Assembly (NCBI GenBank): GCA_021785405.1
Contig: JAJYFF010000028.1
Span: 1 to 32,259 of the forward strand
Origin: Pseudomonadota bacterium
GTDB lineage: Bacteria; Pseudomonadota; Gammaproteobacteria; Steroidobacterales; Steroidobacteraceae
Direction of reading: 5' to 3'
DNA: 32,259 nucleotides
Below are positions 15,463-24,338 of the stretch, in pieces. Below the pieces are notes generated by a model. The model ran no database searches and was not told where the DNA came from. It saw only the letters and a program-made list of their open reading frames with translations. The position numbers were made by a program, and so were the translations under genes. Position 1 is the first letter of the stretch; each line of letters opens with the position of its first letter.

Positions 15463-16692
15463 ATGCCGCTCCACCACGATGACACCCACGACCGCGCATC
15501 CGCATCCACGGTGCTCGCCGGGATCCGCGTGCTCGACTTCGGCCGATACGTCGCCGGTCCATATTGCGCGACGCTGCTCGGATTCCTCGGCGCCGAGGTG
15601 ATCCGGATCGAACGCCGCGAGGGCGGCGAAGACCGGTACATCGCGCCCGTCGCCGACGGCGGCGAAGGCGGCGTGTTCTTCCAGACTGCCTGCGGCAAGA
15701 AATCGATCACGCTCGATCCAGGACGGCCCGGCGCACGCGAACTCATCGCCCGCCTGGTCGCGAGCGCCGACGTGGTCGTCGCGAACCTGCCGCCCGCGCA
15801 GATGCAGAAGATGGGCATCGACTACGCCGCCCTGAAGGCCGTGAAGCCCGACGTCATTCTAACCACGCTGACCGCCTTCGGGGACGAAGGTCCTTATGCC
15901 GCGCGCGGTGGCTTCGACGGCGTCGGCCAGGCGATGTCCGGCGCGATGTACATCACCGGCGTGCCCGGCGCGCCGGTGAAGGCCGCGGCCCCGTACGTGG
16001 ACTTCGGCACCGCGGTGCTGGCCGCACTCGGCACGCTGGCCGCGATCCTGCATCGCGAACGTACCGGCGAGGGGCAGGAGGTCAAGGGGACGCTGCTCGG
16101 CACCGCGCTCGCGGTGTTCGGCTCGCATCTCGCCGAGCAGGGGGCGACCGGGATCAACCGCGTCGGCACCGGCAATCGCGTCCAGACCTCGGCACCGTCC
16201 TCGGTGTTTGCGACCCGCGACGGCCACGTGCTCACGCACGTCGTCGGCACCGGGTTGTTCCGCCGCTGGGCGCGGTTGATGGGCGAGGAACGGCGCTGGA
16301 CCGAGGATCCGCTGCTGCAAAGCGACCAGTCGCGCGGCGATCATGCCGAGGCGATCATCGAGCGCATGAGCGCCTGGTGCGCCGCGCGCAGCACGGCGGA
16401 GGCGCTCGCCGCGCTCGAGGCCGCGGGATTGCCCGCCGGCCCCGTCTACACGCCGCAGCAGGCGCTCGACGATCCGCAGGTTGCGGCGATGGGATTCCTG
16501 CATGCGATCGCCGACTTTCCAGGCCTGCGCCAACCGGTACCGGTCTCGGGCCTGCCGGTAGGCCTCGGCAGGACGCCCGGCCGCGTGCCCACCGCGCCGC
16601 CGCGCCTCGGCGAGCATACCGAGGACGTGCTGCGCGAGATCGGCTACACCGACGCCGAGATCGCCGCGCTGCGAGCCGACGAGGTGATTTGA
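15463..16692 (+). CDS. CaiB/BaiF-type (family III) CoA transferase
   Basis: A 409-residue formyl-CoA-transferase-fold enzyme that moves CoA between acids. Family features are LAGIRVLDFGRYVAGPYC at residues 18-35, GFDGVGQAMSGAM (150-162) and the nucleophile region PYVDFG, with D180 as the probable catalytic aspartate. ATG 15463 gives a short N-terminus but has no clear ribosome-binding site. ATG 15406, with AAGGGA 8 bases upstream, is a real alternative that would overlap nothing but lies just outside the dehydrogenase start. It is divergent from the acyl-CoA dehydrogenase; together they could activate and dehydrogenate an acid. The donor and acceptor are unknown. Confidence 0.9.
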   Translation: MPLHHDDTHDRASASTVLAGIRVLDFGRYVAGPYCATLLGFLGAEVIRIERREGGEDRYIAPVADGGEGGVFFQTACGKKSITLDPGRPGARELIARLVASADVVVANLPPAQMQKMGIDYAALKAVKPDVILTTLTAFGDEGPYAARGGFDGVGQAMSGAMYITGVPGAPVKAAAPYVDFGTAVLAALGTLAAILHRERTGEGQEVKGTLLGTALAVFGSHLAEQGATGINRVGTGNRVQTSAPSSVFATRDGHVLTHVVGTGLFRRWARLMGEERRWTEDPLLQSDQSRGDHAEAIIERMSAWCAARSTAEALAALEAAGLPAGPVYTPQQALDDPQVAAMGFLHAIADFPGLRQPVPVSGLPVGLGRTPGRVPTAPPRLGEHTEDVLREIGYTDAEIAALRADEVI

Positions 16693-16726
16693 ATTCCGCG
16701 CGACGCCCGAGAACCGATCGCGCGGC

Positions 16727-16756
16727 GTGCGCCGGCCCGTCGCAGGACCGGCGCAC
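16727..16756. terminator. Hairpin between convergent CoA transferase and TonB receptor genes
   Basis: GTGCGCCGG (16727-16735) and CCGGCGCAC (16748-16756) form a perfect 9-bp stem around a 12-base loop, in which CC and GG may pair further. It sits in the 76-bp gap between two stop codons. No T run follows, so it is a possible two-way terminator or mRNA-end stabiliser rather than a canonical intrinsic terminator. Confidence 0.5.
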
Positions 16757-16768
16757 CCGCTACGCACC

Positions 16769-19255
16769 CTATCGGCCAAACTTGTAACCGACCTCGCCGC
16801 CGATGAATCGCGGCTCGCCGTAGAACGACCAGATCCACAGCGGATCGACGTTCTGCGACGACTCGATGTAGACCTTGTCGGTGAGGTTGCGTCCGTACAC
16901 GCGCACGTACCAGCGATCGTCCGGCCCCTGGTAGGTGATCGACGCGCCGAGCAGTGCACGCGCCTGAGCATAGGTCTGCGTGAACGGCGCGTACGGCGCG
17001 GCGATCGAATACGTGTCGAGATTCTTCGACACGTAGTTGTCGTTCAGATCGAACACCAGGTGATGCCCGTCCGTGCCCGGAACCGCCATCCGGTAGTTCA
17101 GGTCGACGGTCGCCGTGACCGCCGGGCAGCGATTCACCGGCAGACCCGCCAGGTTCACGGACGTGCCCCCGGACGTCTGCGAGGTGAACTGACCGTACTC
17201 GCAATGTTGGAAGCTGAACGGTACGTGCAACAGCAGACCGTCGGCGAGCTCGGCCGTGAGCTCGTTCTCGATGCCGTAAGCCTTCATCGCCGCGGCGTTC
17301 CGGAACACCGTCTCTTCCGCCGTCAATCCGGCAGAATTGATGATCGGCTCGACGACTTGACGGATCAGATCCGTGTACTTCACGTAGAACAGCGCCTCAT
17401 TGACCCGGACGCGCTGATGGAACCATTCGCTCTTCATGCCGAGCTCGAACGAGTTGGCTTTCTCCGGGTTCGTGGGCGCCTTCTCCTGATTGGAGATCGG
17501 CGTGCCGCCGGTGCCCACCTGGTCGTTGTAGCCGCCGGCCTTGTAGCCGTGCGAGAAATTGACGTAGCCGAACAGATTCGGGTCGAACTGGTGCGACAGG
17601 ATGAACCGGTAGGTCGGCTGCGTCCACGAATGGCTGTCGGTCACGACGCCGAACGGGTACGCGGCGAAGTTCCCCGCGTTCATCAGGCCGCCGAGCTGCG
17701 GATACGTGAACGTCGGCACGATCGCGCCGGTCGGCGACGGCAGCTGCTGCACGAACACCTGCTGGCGGCCGATCCAGTTCTTGTCGTCCTTGGTGATGCG
17801 CGCGCCGATCGTCAGTGTGGTCGCGTCGGTCAACTTGTAGTTCGTCTCCCCGTACAATGCCGCGGACTTCGCGGTCTGCGCGTTGCACAACACCTGCGGA
17901 TTGTCGTTGTAGCCGCCGGGCTGCGTGCCCGGTGGCGTCGGCACGCCGAACAAATCGTAGATGCCGAGGATCTGCGAGACGCAGAACTTGGTGACGTCAT
18001 GCTGGTAGAACGCCCCGGCCACGTAGTTCCACTTGCCCATCTGTTTCGAGGTGAAGTGCGCCTCTTCCTGCCAGGTCTTGCGCCGGTCCGAGCGATTGGC
18101 GTCGAACACGGACAGCGGGCCGACGACACCGGTGTAGTCCGACGGCAGCGAGGAATCCTGCGACCGATAGCCCTGCACCCAGGAGAGCGTGCCGTAGTCG
18201 GTCTTCCAGTCGATGTTCAGGTGCTCGCCACTCGCATCGACCCGATGGCCGTTCTGCTCGTCGATCAGATAGCCGCTGCGGCCGTCGACGCCCGCGTTGC
18301 CGAGCGGATCGTTGCCCGTGTAACCCGGTAGTCCCAGCAGCGCGAACACGAAATACGGCGTGCTCGCGCCCGGCAGCGCATTGGTCGGCGTCGTGTTCAC
18401 CGCGCCCGGCGTCTGCGACCGATCGGTCAGCATTTCGTAGGTGAACAGCGCACGGAGCTTGTCGTTCGGTTCCCAGAGGAGTTTCGCACGGCCGGTGAAC
18501 ACGTCGGTGCCGCCGACGCTCTGGCCATTGCCGTGATAGGTCACGCCGCCGATCGTGTCGCTCGCGCCGTTGCGCATCCAGCCGTCCTCGCGATCTTCGC
18601 TCGCGACCACGCGCATCGCGAGCTGATGCGAGATCAGCGGAATGTTGAGCGCGCCGTGGGCGTTGAAGGCGTTGAAGCTGCCGAAGCCCATCTGCGTCTC
18701 GAACGACGTCTGGTCGAGCACCGGCGGCTTGGTCTTGACGATCACCGCGCCACCGGTCGTGTTCTTGCCGAACAGCGTGCCCTGCGGGCCGCGCAGCACT
18801 TCGACCTCTTGCACGTCGAACGGATCGAGCAACTGGGTCTGCGTGCTCGGCATCACGAAGCCGTCGATCACCACCGCGACCGGCGCCTCGTTGTAAACGA
18901 TGATGTCGGTGTTGCCGACGCCGCGCATCGCGAACGACGCGGCGTTGAAGCCGTTGATCTTGTTCGCCGAGAAGTTCGGCACCATCATCGCCAAATCCTG
19001 CAGCGTACGCGGCTCGAGTGCCTGGATCATGCTCGAATCGACCGCGGTCACCGCGATCGGCGTGGTCTGCAGGTTCGAGGTGCGCCGCTGCGCGGTGACG
19101 ACGACCTCCGCGAGGCCCTGTTCGGCTGACGCTCCGCCAGGCGCGCTCTGCGCATGGACCGCACCGGCGAATCCGCCGATCGCCGCCACTGCGCCGGTCA
19201 GTGCGCAGGTCGCGCGCATCGCGGACGACCGCTTCTTCCGATTGACATTCATCAT
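16769..19255 (-). CDS. TonB-dependent outer-membrane receptor
   Basis: An 828-residue TonB receptor. It has a signal peptide (cleavage likely after AVHA, residue 35), a TonB box AEVVVTAQ (49-56), a plug with the RGVGNTDI and VEVLRGPQGTLFGKNTTGG segments, and a long beta-barrel that ends in GGEVGYKFGR. Such receptors import substrates that porins cannot take, driven by TonB. ATG 19255 (or the next codon, 19252) matches the signal peptide; the frame upstream is shadow of the promoter. It is divergent from a PQQ dehydrogenase gene, and both share an operator. I infer uptake of the pathway substrate. A siderophore role cannot be excluded, but the context is catabolic. Confidence 0.95.
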   Translation of the reverse strand: MMNVNRKKRSSAMRATCALTGAVAAIGGFAGAVHAQSAPGGASAEQGLAEVVVTAQRRTSNLQTTPIAVTAVDSSMIQALEPRTLQDLAMMVPNFSANKINGFNAASFAMRGVGNTDIIVYNEAPVAVVIDGFVMPSTQTQLLDPFDVQEVEVLRGPQGTLFGKNTTGGAVIVKTKPPVLDQTSFETQMGFGSFNAFNAHGALNIPLISHQLAMRVVASEDREDGWMRNGASDTIGGVTYHGNGQSVGGTDVFTGRAKLLWEPNDKLRALFTYEMLTDRSQTPGAVNTTPTNALPGASTPYFVFALLGLPGYTGNDPLGNAGVDGRSGYLIDEQNGHRVDASGEHLNIDWKTDYGTLSWVQGYRSQDSSLPSDYTGVVGPLSVFDANRSDRRKTWQEEAHFTSKQMGKWNYVAGAFYQHDVTKFCVSQILGIYDLFGVPTPPGTQPGGYNDNPQVLCNAQTAKSAALYGETNYKLTDATTLTIGARITKDDKNWIGRQQVFVQQLPSPTGAIVPTFTYPQLGGLMNAGNFAAYPFGVVTDSHSWTQPTYRFILSHQFDPNLFGYVNFSHGYKAGGYNDQVGTGGTPISNQEKAPTNPEKANSFELGMKSEWFHQRVRVNEALFYVKYTDLIRQVVEPIINSAGLTAEETVFRNAAAMKAYGIENELTAELADGLLLHVPFSFQHCEYGQFTSQTSGGTSVNLAGLPVNRCPAVTATVDLNYRMAVPGTDGHHLVFDLNDNYVSKNLDTYSIAAPYAPFTQTYAQARALLGASITYQGPDDRWYVRVYGRNLTDKVYIESSQNVDPLWIWSFYGEPRFIGGEVGYKFGR

Positions 19256-19394
19256 TTGAACAGCCCCCGATGTGTCTTCTCGATACTTTTGTAATCTTTC
19301 GCGCGTACCGCGCGCAGGCCGAACCGATGCTCGAGCGACTCCCCGCCGGTCCGGACGCGTAGCCGCCCGATGCAATTGATTCTTAGCTGCGCAG

Positions 19395-19423
19395 AACATA
19401 CGCGTCGCATTTTAAAAAAACAA
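19395..19423 (-). promoter_or_regulatory. Promoter of the TonB receptor gene
   Basis: On the minus strand TTGTTT (19423-19418) and TATGTT (19400-19395) are separated by exactly 17 bp. The -35 lies in the left arm of the operator, the same geometry as at the SDR 1 operon. The leader would be about 130 bases. Confidence 0.5.
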
Positions 19424-19435
19424 GCCTGACTGTTT
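19418..19435. promoter_or_regulatory. Palindromic operator between TonB receptor and PQQ dehydrogenase
   Basis: AAACAAGCCTGACTGTTT matches the AAACAGTC-N2-GACTGTTT consensus at 14 of 16 arm positions, with long A and T tracts on either side. It can control both divergent genes. The right arm is perfect. Confidence 0.65.
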
Positions 19436-19590
19436 TTTTAGTACCGAACCGTGTCTAATGCGGCGATGGCTGGGAAGATCTCGCGGCCGCCACCGGCGGC
19501 GTGGAAGATAATCGGGCATCCCGTTCCGTGGCGCCGGCGCGACATCGCCTCCCAACCGAACACCGCCCCATCGCCCCGAGGAGGGTTCGC

Positions 19591-21507
19591 ATGCGCTCAC
19601 CGCAACCGCTGATTCGTTGGATCGCCCCCCTCGTCGTCAGTCTCGTCGCCATGAACGGCGCAAGCGGTGCAGCGGGGAAATTCACCGCGCTGCGCGCGAA
19701 AATGGACGCCTCGAAACACAGCGTAGATCGCGAAAAAATGCCCGGCGCTGCCGTGTATCACCGCGTTTGCGAACAATGCCACGACGGTCTCGCACCGAAA
19801 GCACCAGCCCGCACCTTTCTCGAGATGATGACGCCCGAGGCGATCGACCGGGCGCTCACCGTCGGCATCATGCGCAGCGAGGCCGCTGGGCTCAGCGTGC
19901 GAGCGAAGCGCGAAGTCGCCGAATATCTATCGGGCCTGCCGGTCGGCACCCATCCGCTGCCGCCCGCGCCGCGTTGCGACGCCGCGCATGCGCGCATCGA
20001 GACGAACCGCGCGCCGCGCCTGGTCGGTTGGGGCATGGAGAGCGGCAACGAACGATTCATTCCGGGCGCTCTTGCCGGCCTCGACGCCGCGCAGATCCCG
20101 CGGTTGAAGCTCAAGTGGGCATTCGCGTTTCCTGCGGCCGTGCGGGCGCGCTCGCAGCCGAGTTTCGCCTACGGCACCTTGTACATCGGCAGCCCGAACG
20201 GAGCGGTGTACGCACTCGATCCCGACTCGGGATGCATACGGTGGACGTACCACACCAGCGCCGAGGTACGTACGCCGATCGTCGTACCGCCGATGCAGGG
20301 GCCGCAGAAGCTCGCGTTCTTTGGCGACATCCTCGGCCACGTACACGCGGTCGACGCGGCCACCGGACGGGAACTCTGGGAGCGGCGCGTCGACGACCAT
20401 CCCAGCGCCACGATCACCGGCGCGCCGGTTTATCACGACGGAACGCTATATGTGCCGGTCTCCTCGCTGGAAGAGGCGATCGCAAGACCGAGCTATCCGT
20501 GCTGCACGTTCCGCGGCAGCGTGGTCGCGCTCGATGCCGCGAACGGACGGATACTCTGGAAGCGTTACACGATCGACGCACCGCCGCACCAGATCGGCGT
20601 GACGAAATCGGGAACCAAGATGTTCGGTCCTTCGGGCGCCGCGGTCTGGAACACGCCGACGATCGACGCCCGACGGGGCTTGCTCTACGTCGGCACCGGC
20701 AACAACTACACCGGCTCCTCCGTGGGTCGGAGCGACGCGGTACTGGCGCTATCGCTCGCAACCGGCCGGATCGTCTGGTCGCACCAGATCGTGCGCGGCG
20801 ATGCCTGGAACGTCGGCTGCATGGTCGGTCTCGACAGCTGCCCGCCGCACTCTGGACCGGACTCCGACATCGGCGCGGGCACGATGCTGGCAACGCTGGC
20901 GGACGGCCGCCAAGCGCTGTTCGTCGGCTTGAAGAACGGCACGGTGGTTGCCCTCGATCCGGCGCACCGCGGCAAACTGTTGTGGTCGCATCGGATCGGC
21001 CGCGGATCGATTCAAGGCGGAATCCAGTTCGGCATGGCGTTCGACGGACGAAGACTGTTCGTGCCGATCTCGGACATGGCTCACTCGATGGACGCTTCCG
21101 AGAAGGTGCGTCTCGCGAATGCCGGGCCACCCCACCCCGGCTTGTACGCGCTCGACCCGAACGACGGGCGGTTTATCTGGTCGATGCCTGCCGACGACGT
21201 CTGCGGGGGGCGAAGTTTCTGTGATCCCGGCATTCTCGCCGCGGTAACCGCGATCCCGGGTGCGGTGTTCGCCGGTCATATGGACGGGCGCTTACGCGCC
21301 TACGACGCGTCGACAGGCCGCGTGCTGTGGCAGTACGACACGACGCAACCGGTCAAGACGCTCAACGGCACCATGGCGCATGGTGGATCGATCGGCGACG
21401 GCGGACCGGTCGTCTACCACGGCATGGTTTACACGAATTCCGGATATGGACTCTATTTCCACATGCCGGGTAACGTGCTGCTCGCGTTCTCGATCGACGG
21501 TCGCTAG
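19591..21507 (+). CDS. Cytochrome c / PQQ-binding beta-propeller dehydrogenase (polyvinyl-alcohol dehydrogenase-like)
   Basis: A 638-residue exported protein. A signal peptide (to about residue 26) leads to a small cytochrome c domain with CEQCH (C60, C63, H64). From about residue 135 onwards there are repeated beta-propeller blades with the motif G-Y-A-L-D-P-x-x-G-x-x-x-W (GAVYALDPDSG, HVHAVDAATGRELW, VVALDAANGRILW and LRAYDASTGRVLW), typical of PQQ quinoproteins. The order cytochrome then propeller matches PVA-dehydrogenase-like enzymes, not methanol dehydrogenases. It should oxidise alcohols in the periplasm and pass electrons to the respiratory chain. ATG 19591 follows GAGGAGGG. PQQ residues are not individually proven here, so the cofactor is inferred from fold. 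Confidence 0.9.
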   Translation: MRSPQPLIRWIAPLVVSLVAMNGASGAAGKFTALRAKMDASKHSVDREKMPGAAVYHRVCEQCHDGLAPKAPARTFLEMMTPEAIDRALTVGIMRSEAAGLSVRAKREVAEYLSGLPVGTHPLPPAPRCDAAHARIETNRAPRLVGWGMESGNERFIPGALAGLDAAQIPRLKLKWAFAFPAAVRARSQPSFAYGTLYIGSPNGAVYALDPDSGCIRWTYHTSAEVRTPIVVPPMQGPQKLAFFGDILGHVHAVDAATGRELWERRVDDHPSATITGAPVYHDGTLYVPVSSLEEAIARPSYPCCTFRGSVVALDAANGRILWKRYTIDAPPHQIGVTKSGTKMFGPSGAAVWNTPTIDARRGLLYVGTGNNYTGSSVGRSDAVLALSLATGRIVWSHQIVRGDAWNVGCMVGLDSCPPHSGPDSDIGAGTMLATLADGRQALFVGLKNGTVVALDPAHRGKLLWSHRIGRGSIQGGIQFGMAFDGRRLFVPISDMAHSMDASEKVRLANAGPPHPGLYALDPNDGRFIWSMPADDVCGGRSFCDPGILAAVTAIPGAVFAGHMDGRLRAYDASTGRVLWQYDTTQPVKTLNGTMAHGGSIGDGGPVVYHGMVYTNSGYGLYFHMPGNVLLAFSIDGR

Positions 21508-21520
21508 TCTTTCGATCGAG
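21489..21520. repeat. Inverted repeat over the stop of the PQQ dehydrogenase gene
   Basis: CTCGATCGA (21489-21497) and TCGATCGAG (21512-21520) form a perfect 9-bp stem around a 14-base loop that contains the TAG stop (21505-21507). No T run follows. It could end transcription of the dehydrogenase before the next operon, whose promoter starts about 65 bp later. Confidence 0.4.
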
Positions 21521-21574
21521 CGCATCGCCACGGAGTCGGCGATCGCGGCCAAGGATGGCGGATAGCCATGAAAA

Positions 21575-21592
21575 AAACAGTCATGTCTGTTT
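21575..21592. promoter_or_regulatory. Palindromic operator of the Rieske 2/thiolase operon
   Basis: AAACAGTCATGTCTGTTT matches the consensus palindrome at 15 of 16 arm positions, with A-rich and T-rich flanks. It is 17 bp upstream of a -10 (TATACT) and 64 bp before the Rieske 2 start, so a bound repressor should block this promoter. Confidence 0.7.
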
Positions 21593-21614
21593 CTTTTTCG
21601 GGGTGCGGTATACT
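21586..21614 (+). promoter_or_regulatory. Promoter of the Rieske 2 operon
   Basis: TATACT at 21609-21614 is a strong -10. TCTGTT (21586-21591), a poor -35, is 17 bp upstream inside the operator; CTGTTT gives a 16-bp spacer. The leader to ATG 21656 would be about 35 bases. Confidence 0.5.
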
Positions 21615-21655
21615 CTAGGCGTGCATCGCCGGTCAGCCCCGAGGCTCGAGGGTCC

Positions 21656-22867
21656 ATGGATACCGCCACCGTACAACGCTTTCTCGACGGCATGAAGTAC
21701 GAGACGGAGCGCACCGCGCCGCCGCCCGGCTTTCCGCAGCTGCCCGACATCCCGGCAGGTCGCTACACCGATCCGCAGTTCCTGAAGCTCGAGACGGAAC
21801 GGCTGTGGCGGCGCAGTTGGCTGTACGCCTGCCACATGGACGACCTGCCCTCGCCGGGCAGCTACCTGCTGTGGAAGAAGACCGGTACGCCGATCTTGAT
21901 CGTGCGCGGCAAGGACGACGTGGTGCGGGCGTTCTACAACACCTGCCGTCACCGCGGCGGGCCGCTCGTCAAGAGCGAATGCGGTCGTCAGGACGGCTTC
22001 GTCTGCGGCTATCACGGCTGGACCTACTCGCTCGACGGCCGCCTGGTGAACCTGCGCGACAAGCGCGACTTTCCGGGGCTCGACCTGTCGCAGCGGTCGC
22101 TGATCGCGGTGCGCTGCGAGCGCTTCTACAACTGGGTGTTCATCAACGAGGACCCCGAGGCCGAACCGCTGCTCGAGCACTTGGGCCCGTTCCATGAATA
22201 CTTTCGCCAGTTCCAACCCGACTGTTGGCGGTTCGTCGCCAAGGAGAGTTTCGAGGTCCGCTGCAACATCAAGGTGCTGCTGGATGCGTTCCTCGAGGTC
22301 TACCATCTGAAATCGATCCACAAGGACACGGTGGATCGCTTCCTCGATCACCGCGGCACGACGATCGCGCTGTACCGCAACGGGCATTCCCTGATGGTCA
22401 CGCCGAATCGCCGGCCGGACTGGCAGGATCCGGGCACGCGCGGCATGCGGCGGATCGAGACCGCAACCGTGCTGTCCTCGCACAACAACCCCTCCTTCAA
22501 TTTCTACCCGAACTTGGTCGTGCCGGTCGATCCGACCGGCGCGCCGTTCCTGCTGTTCTGGCCCACCGGCGATGCGACGATGCGCATCGAGTGCCACTGG
22601 TTCGCGCCGGACTGGGGCGACGGACCGCCGCCGGAACTGTGGAAGACCCGCATCGCGAACTTCGACCGAATCCTCGACGAAGACCTGCAATTTGCCGCGC
22701 AGATCCAGGAGTCGCTGATGTCGCCGGGTTTCCGTGGCATCCCCTTGAACTATCAGGAGCGACGCATCTACCACTGGCACGAAGAGCTCGACCGGCGGAT
22801 CGGCGTCGAACGCGTCCCGCCGGACCTGCGGGTCGAACCGCGGATGCAGCCATTCTTCGAGAACTGA
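21656..22867 (+). CDS. Rieske non-haem iron oxygenase, alpha subunit (oxygenase 2)
   Basis: A 403-residue terminal oxygenase. Rieske ligands are C97 and H99 (CRHRGG) and C117 and H120 (CGYHGW). The mononuclear iron site has EVYHLKSIHK, giving the H-x4-H pair. The N-terminal PDIPAGRYTDPQF and LWRRSWLYA segments are typical of the CntA/phthalate-type and steroid-type monooxygenases. It is shorter than oxygenases 1 and 3 and differs from them in sequence. It is the first gene of an operon with the KAS-like/DUF35 fusion starting 4 bp after its stop. I infer hydroxylation or demethylation before C-C cleavage; the substrate is unknown. Confidence 0.94.
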   Translation: MDTATVQRFLDGMKYETERTAPPPGFPQLPDIPAGRYTDPQFLKLETERLWRRSWLYACHMDDLPSPGSYLLWKKTGTPILIVRGKDDVVRAFYNTCRHRGGPLVKSECGRQDGFVCGYHGWTYSLDGRLVNLRDKRDFPGLDLSQRSLIAVRCERFYNWVFINEDPEAEPLLEHLGPFHEYFRQFQPDCWRFVAKESFEVRCNIKVLLDAFLEVYHLKSIHKDTVDRFLDHRGTTIALYRNGHSLMVTPNRRPDWQDPGTRGMRRIETATVLSSHNNPSFNFYPNLVVPVDPTGAPFLLFWPTGDATMRIECHWFAPDWGDGPPPELWKTRIANFDRILDEDLQFAAQIQESLMSPGFRGIPLNYQERRIYHWHEELDRRIGVERVPPDLRVEPRMQPFFEN

Positions 22868-22871
22868 GCGC

Positions 22872-24317
22872 ATGAAGGAATCGGCCGCGATCCTTGCCTG
22901 CGGGATCCATGTGCCGCGCCTGAGGCTCTCGCGCGCTCGGATCGCCGCGGAGACGGCCTGGCTCTCCGCGCCGGCTCGCCCGACACCGCCGGGCGAGCGT
23001 GCGATCGGGAATTGGGACGAGGACGCCCTCACGATGGCGGTCGGCGCCGCCCGCGAGGCGCTCGCCGGCCGCAGCGCGACGCCGCCCGCCACGCTCGCGT
23101 TCTGCACGACGACCGCACCGTTCGCGGACCGCGACGATGCGGGCCTGGTCGCCGCCACGCTCGCACTGCCCGAGACCACCGCGACCCAGAACAACGGTGG
23201 CTCGCTGCGCGCGGGTACGCGAGCGCTGATCGGCGCCTGCGCGGCCGCCGGCAAGGAAGCGACGCTCGTGATCGCGAGCGACCAGCGCCTCGCACGCATC
23301 GGCAGCACGCAGGAGTTCGCCTACGGCGACGCCGCGGCCGCGCTGCTGGTCGGCAAGGCCGGCGAATCCGCGCCGCTCGCCACGGTGCTCGCTACGCATG
23401 CACGCGGTTCAGATTTCGTCGATCACTACCGGATGGCCGGCGCCCGTTTCGACTACGCGCTCGAGGAGCGCTGGGTGCGCGATGAATCGTTCCTGAAGAT
23501 CGTTCCGCGGACGATCGGCGAACTGCTCACGGCGGTCGCGGTGAATCCCGCGGACGTACGCCATCTCGCCGCGCCGCTCGGCGCCGGACTCGCCCGACGG
23601 ATCGCGCAGGTGAGCGGGCTCGCGAACGCCTCGGTCGACGAGCGACTGCAACGCGCCTGCGGCGATGCGGGCACCGCGATGCCGCTGCTCGAGATCCTCG
23701 CCGCGCTCGCGCGCGCCGCGCCGGGCGAGATGCTGGTCGCGATAGGACTCGGCCAGGGTGTCGATGCGCTGCTGTTGCGCGCCGAGGCGGGCGCCCCGCG
23801 CGCCGCCGCCGCGCTCGAGCGCGCGCTCGAGCGACGCCGCGAGGAAACGAGTTACCTGCGCTATCTATCCCACCGCGGACTCGTCGAAGTCGACTTCGGC
23901 ATGCGCGCCGAGCGCGACCAGCGCACCGCGCACACGGTCGCCTACCGCAAGCGCGCCGCGGTGAGCGCGTTCGTCGGTGGGCGCTGCGAACGCTGCGGCA
24001 CGGTGCAGTTCCCGCTCGCGCGCGTCTGCGTGAACCCGCAGTGTCGGGCGACCGACACGCAGCAGCCGCATCGACTCGCCGACTCGACCGGCCGCGTGAA
24101 GACCTTCACCGAGGACTGGCAGGCCTTCGCGCCGCGCCCACCCTACGTCTACGGCAACGTCGAGTTCGCCGAGGGCGGCAACCTGTTGATGGAATTCACC
24201 GACGTCGAGTCCGGCGAACTCGCGGTCGGCGATCCGGTGCGCTTCGAGTTCCGGATCAAGGACGAGGACCGCGCGCGCGGCTTTCGTCGTTACTTCTGGA
24301 AGGCGACGCGCGTCTGA
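22872..24317 (+). CDS. HMG-CoA-synthase/KAS-III-like domain fused to a DUF35 zinc-ribbon/OB domain
   Basis: A 481-residue two-domain protein. Residues 1 to about 340 have the condensing-enzyme fold of HMG-CoA synthase. A zinc ribbon follows (C372, C375, C386, C391) in the C-terminal DUF35 part, then an OB-fold strand set (YVYGNVEFAEGGNLLMEF and onward). The nucleophile cysteine usual at NACYGGT is missing: the aligned segment reads GGSLRAGTRAL, with no Cys between residues 105 and 122. I therefore infer a non-catalytic partner domain. The DUF35 part should hold the thiolase encoded next, as in archaeal thiolase/HMG-CoA synthase/DUF35 complexes and, from recollection, the PhlACB acyltransferase. 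A fusion of the two partners is notable. Confidence 0.85.
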   Translation: MKESAAILACGIHVPRLRLSRARIAAETAWLSAPARPTPPGERAIGNWDEDALTMAVGAAREALAGRSATPPATLAFCTTTAPFADRDDAGLVAATLALPETTATQNNGGSLRAGTRALIGACAAAGKEATLVIASDQRLARIGSTQEFAYGDAAAALLVGKAGESAPLATVLATHARGSDFVDHYRMAGARFDYALEERWVRDESFLKIVPRTIGELLTAVAVNPADVRHLAAPLGAGLARRIAQVSGLANASVDERLQRACGDAGTAMPLLEILAALARAAPGEMLVAIGLGQGVDALLLRAEAGAPRAAAALERALERRREETSYLRYLSHRGLVEVDFGMRAERDQRTAHTVAYRKRAAVSAFVGGRCERCGTVQFPLARVCVNPQCRATDTQQPHRLADSTGRVKTFTEDWQAFAPRPPYVYGNVEFAEGGNLLMEFTDVESGELAVGDPVRFEFRIKDEDRARGFRRYFWKATRV

Positions 24318-24338
24318 ACGCGCGCGGATGAGGTCACG

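Larger units (their letters stand above)
19256..19590. other. Divergent intergenic region, TonB receptor / PQQ dehydrogenase
   Basis: This 335-bp gap holds no gene that I can support. It contains the minus-strand promoter for the receptor (19395-19423), the palindromic operator (19418-19435), a weak plus-strand -10, TCTAAT (19454-19459), 18 bp from CTGTTT, and the strong GAGGAGGG ribosome-binding site at about 19578 for the dehydrogenase. The A/T-rich operator stands out in otherwise GC-rich DNA. Confidence 0.7.
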
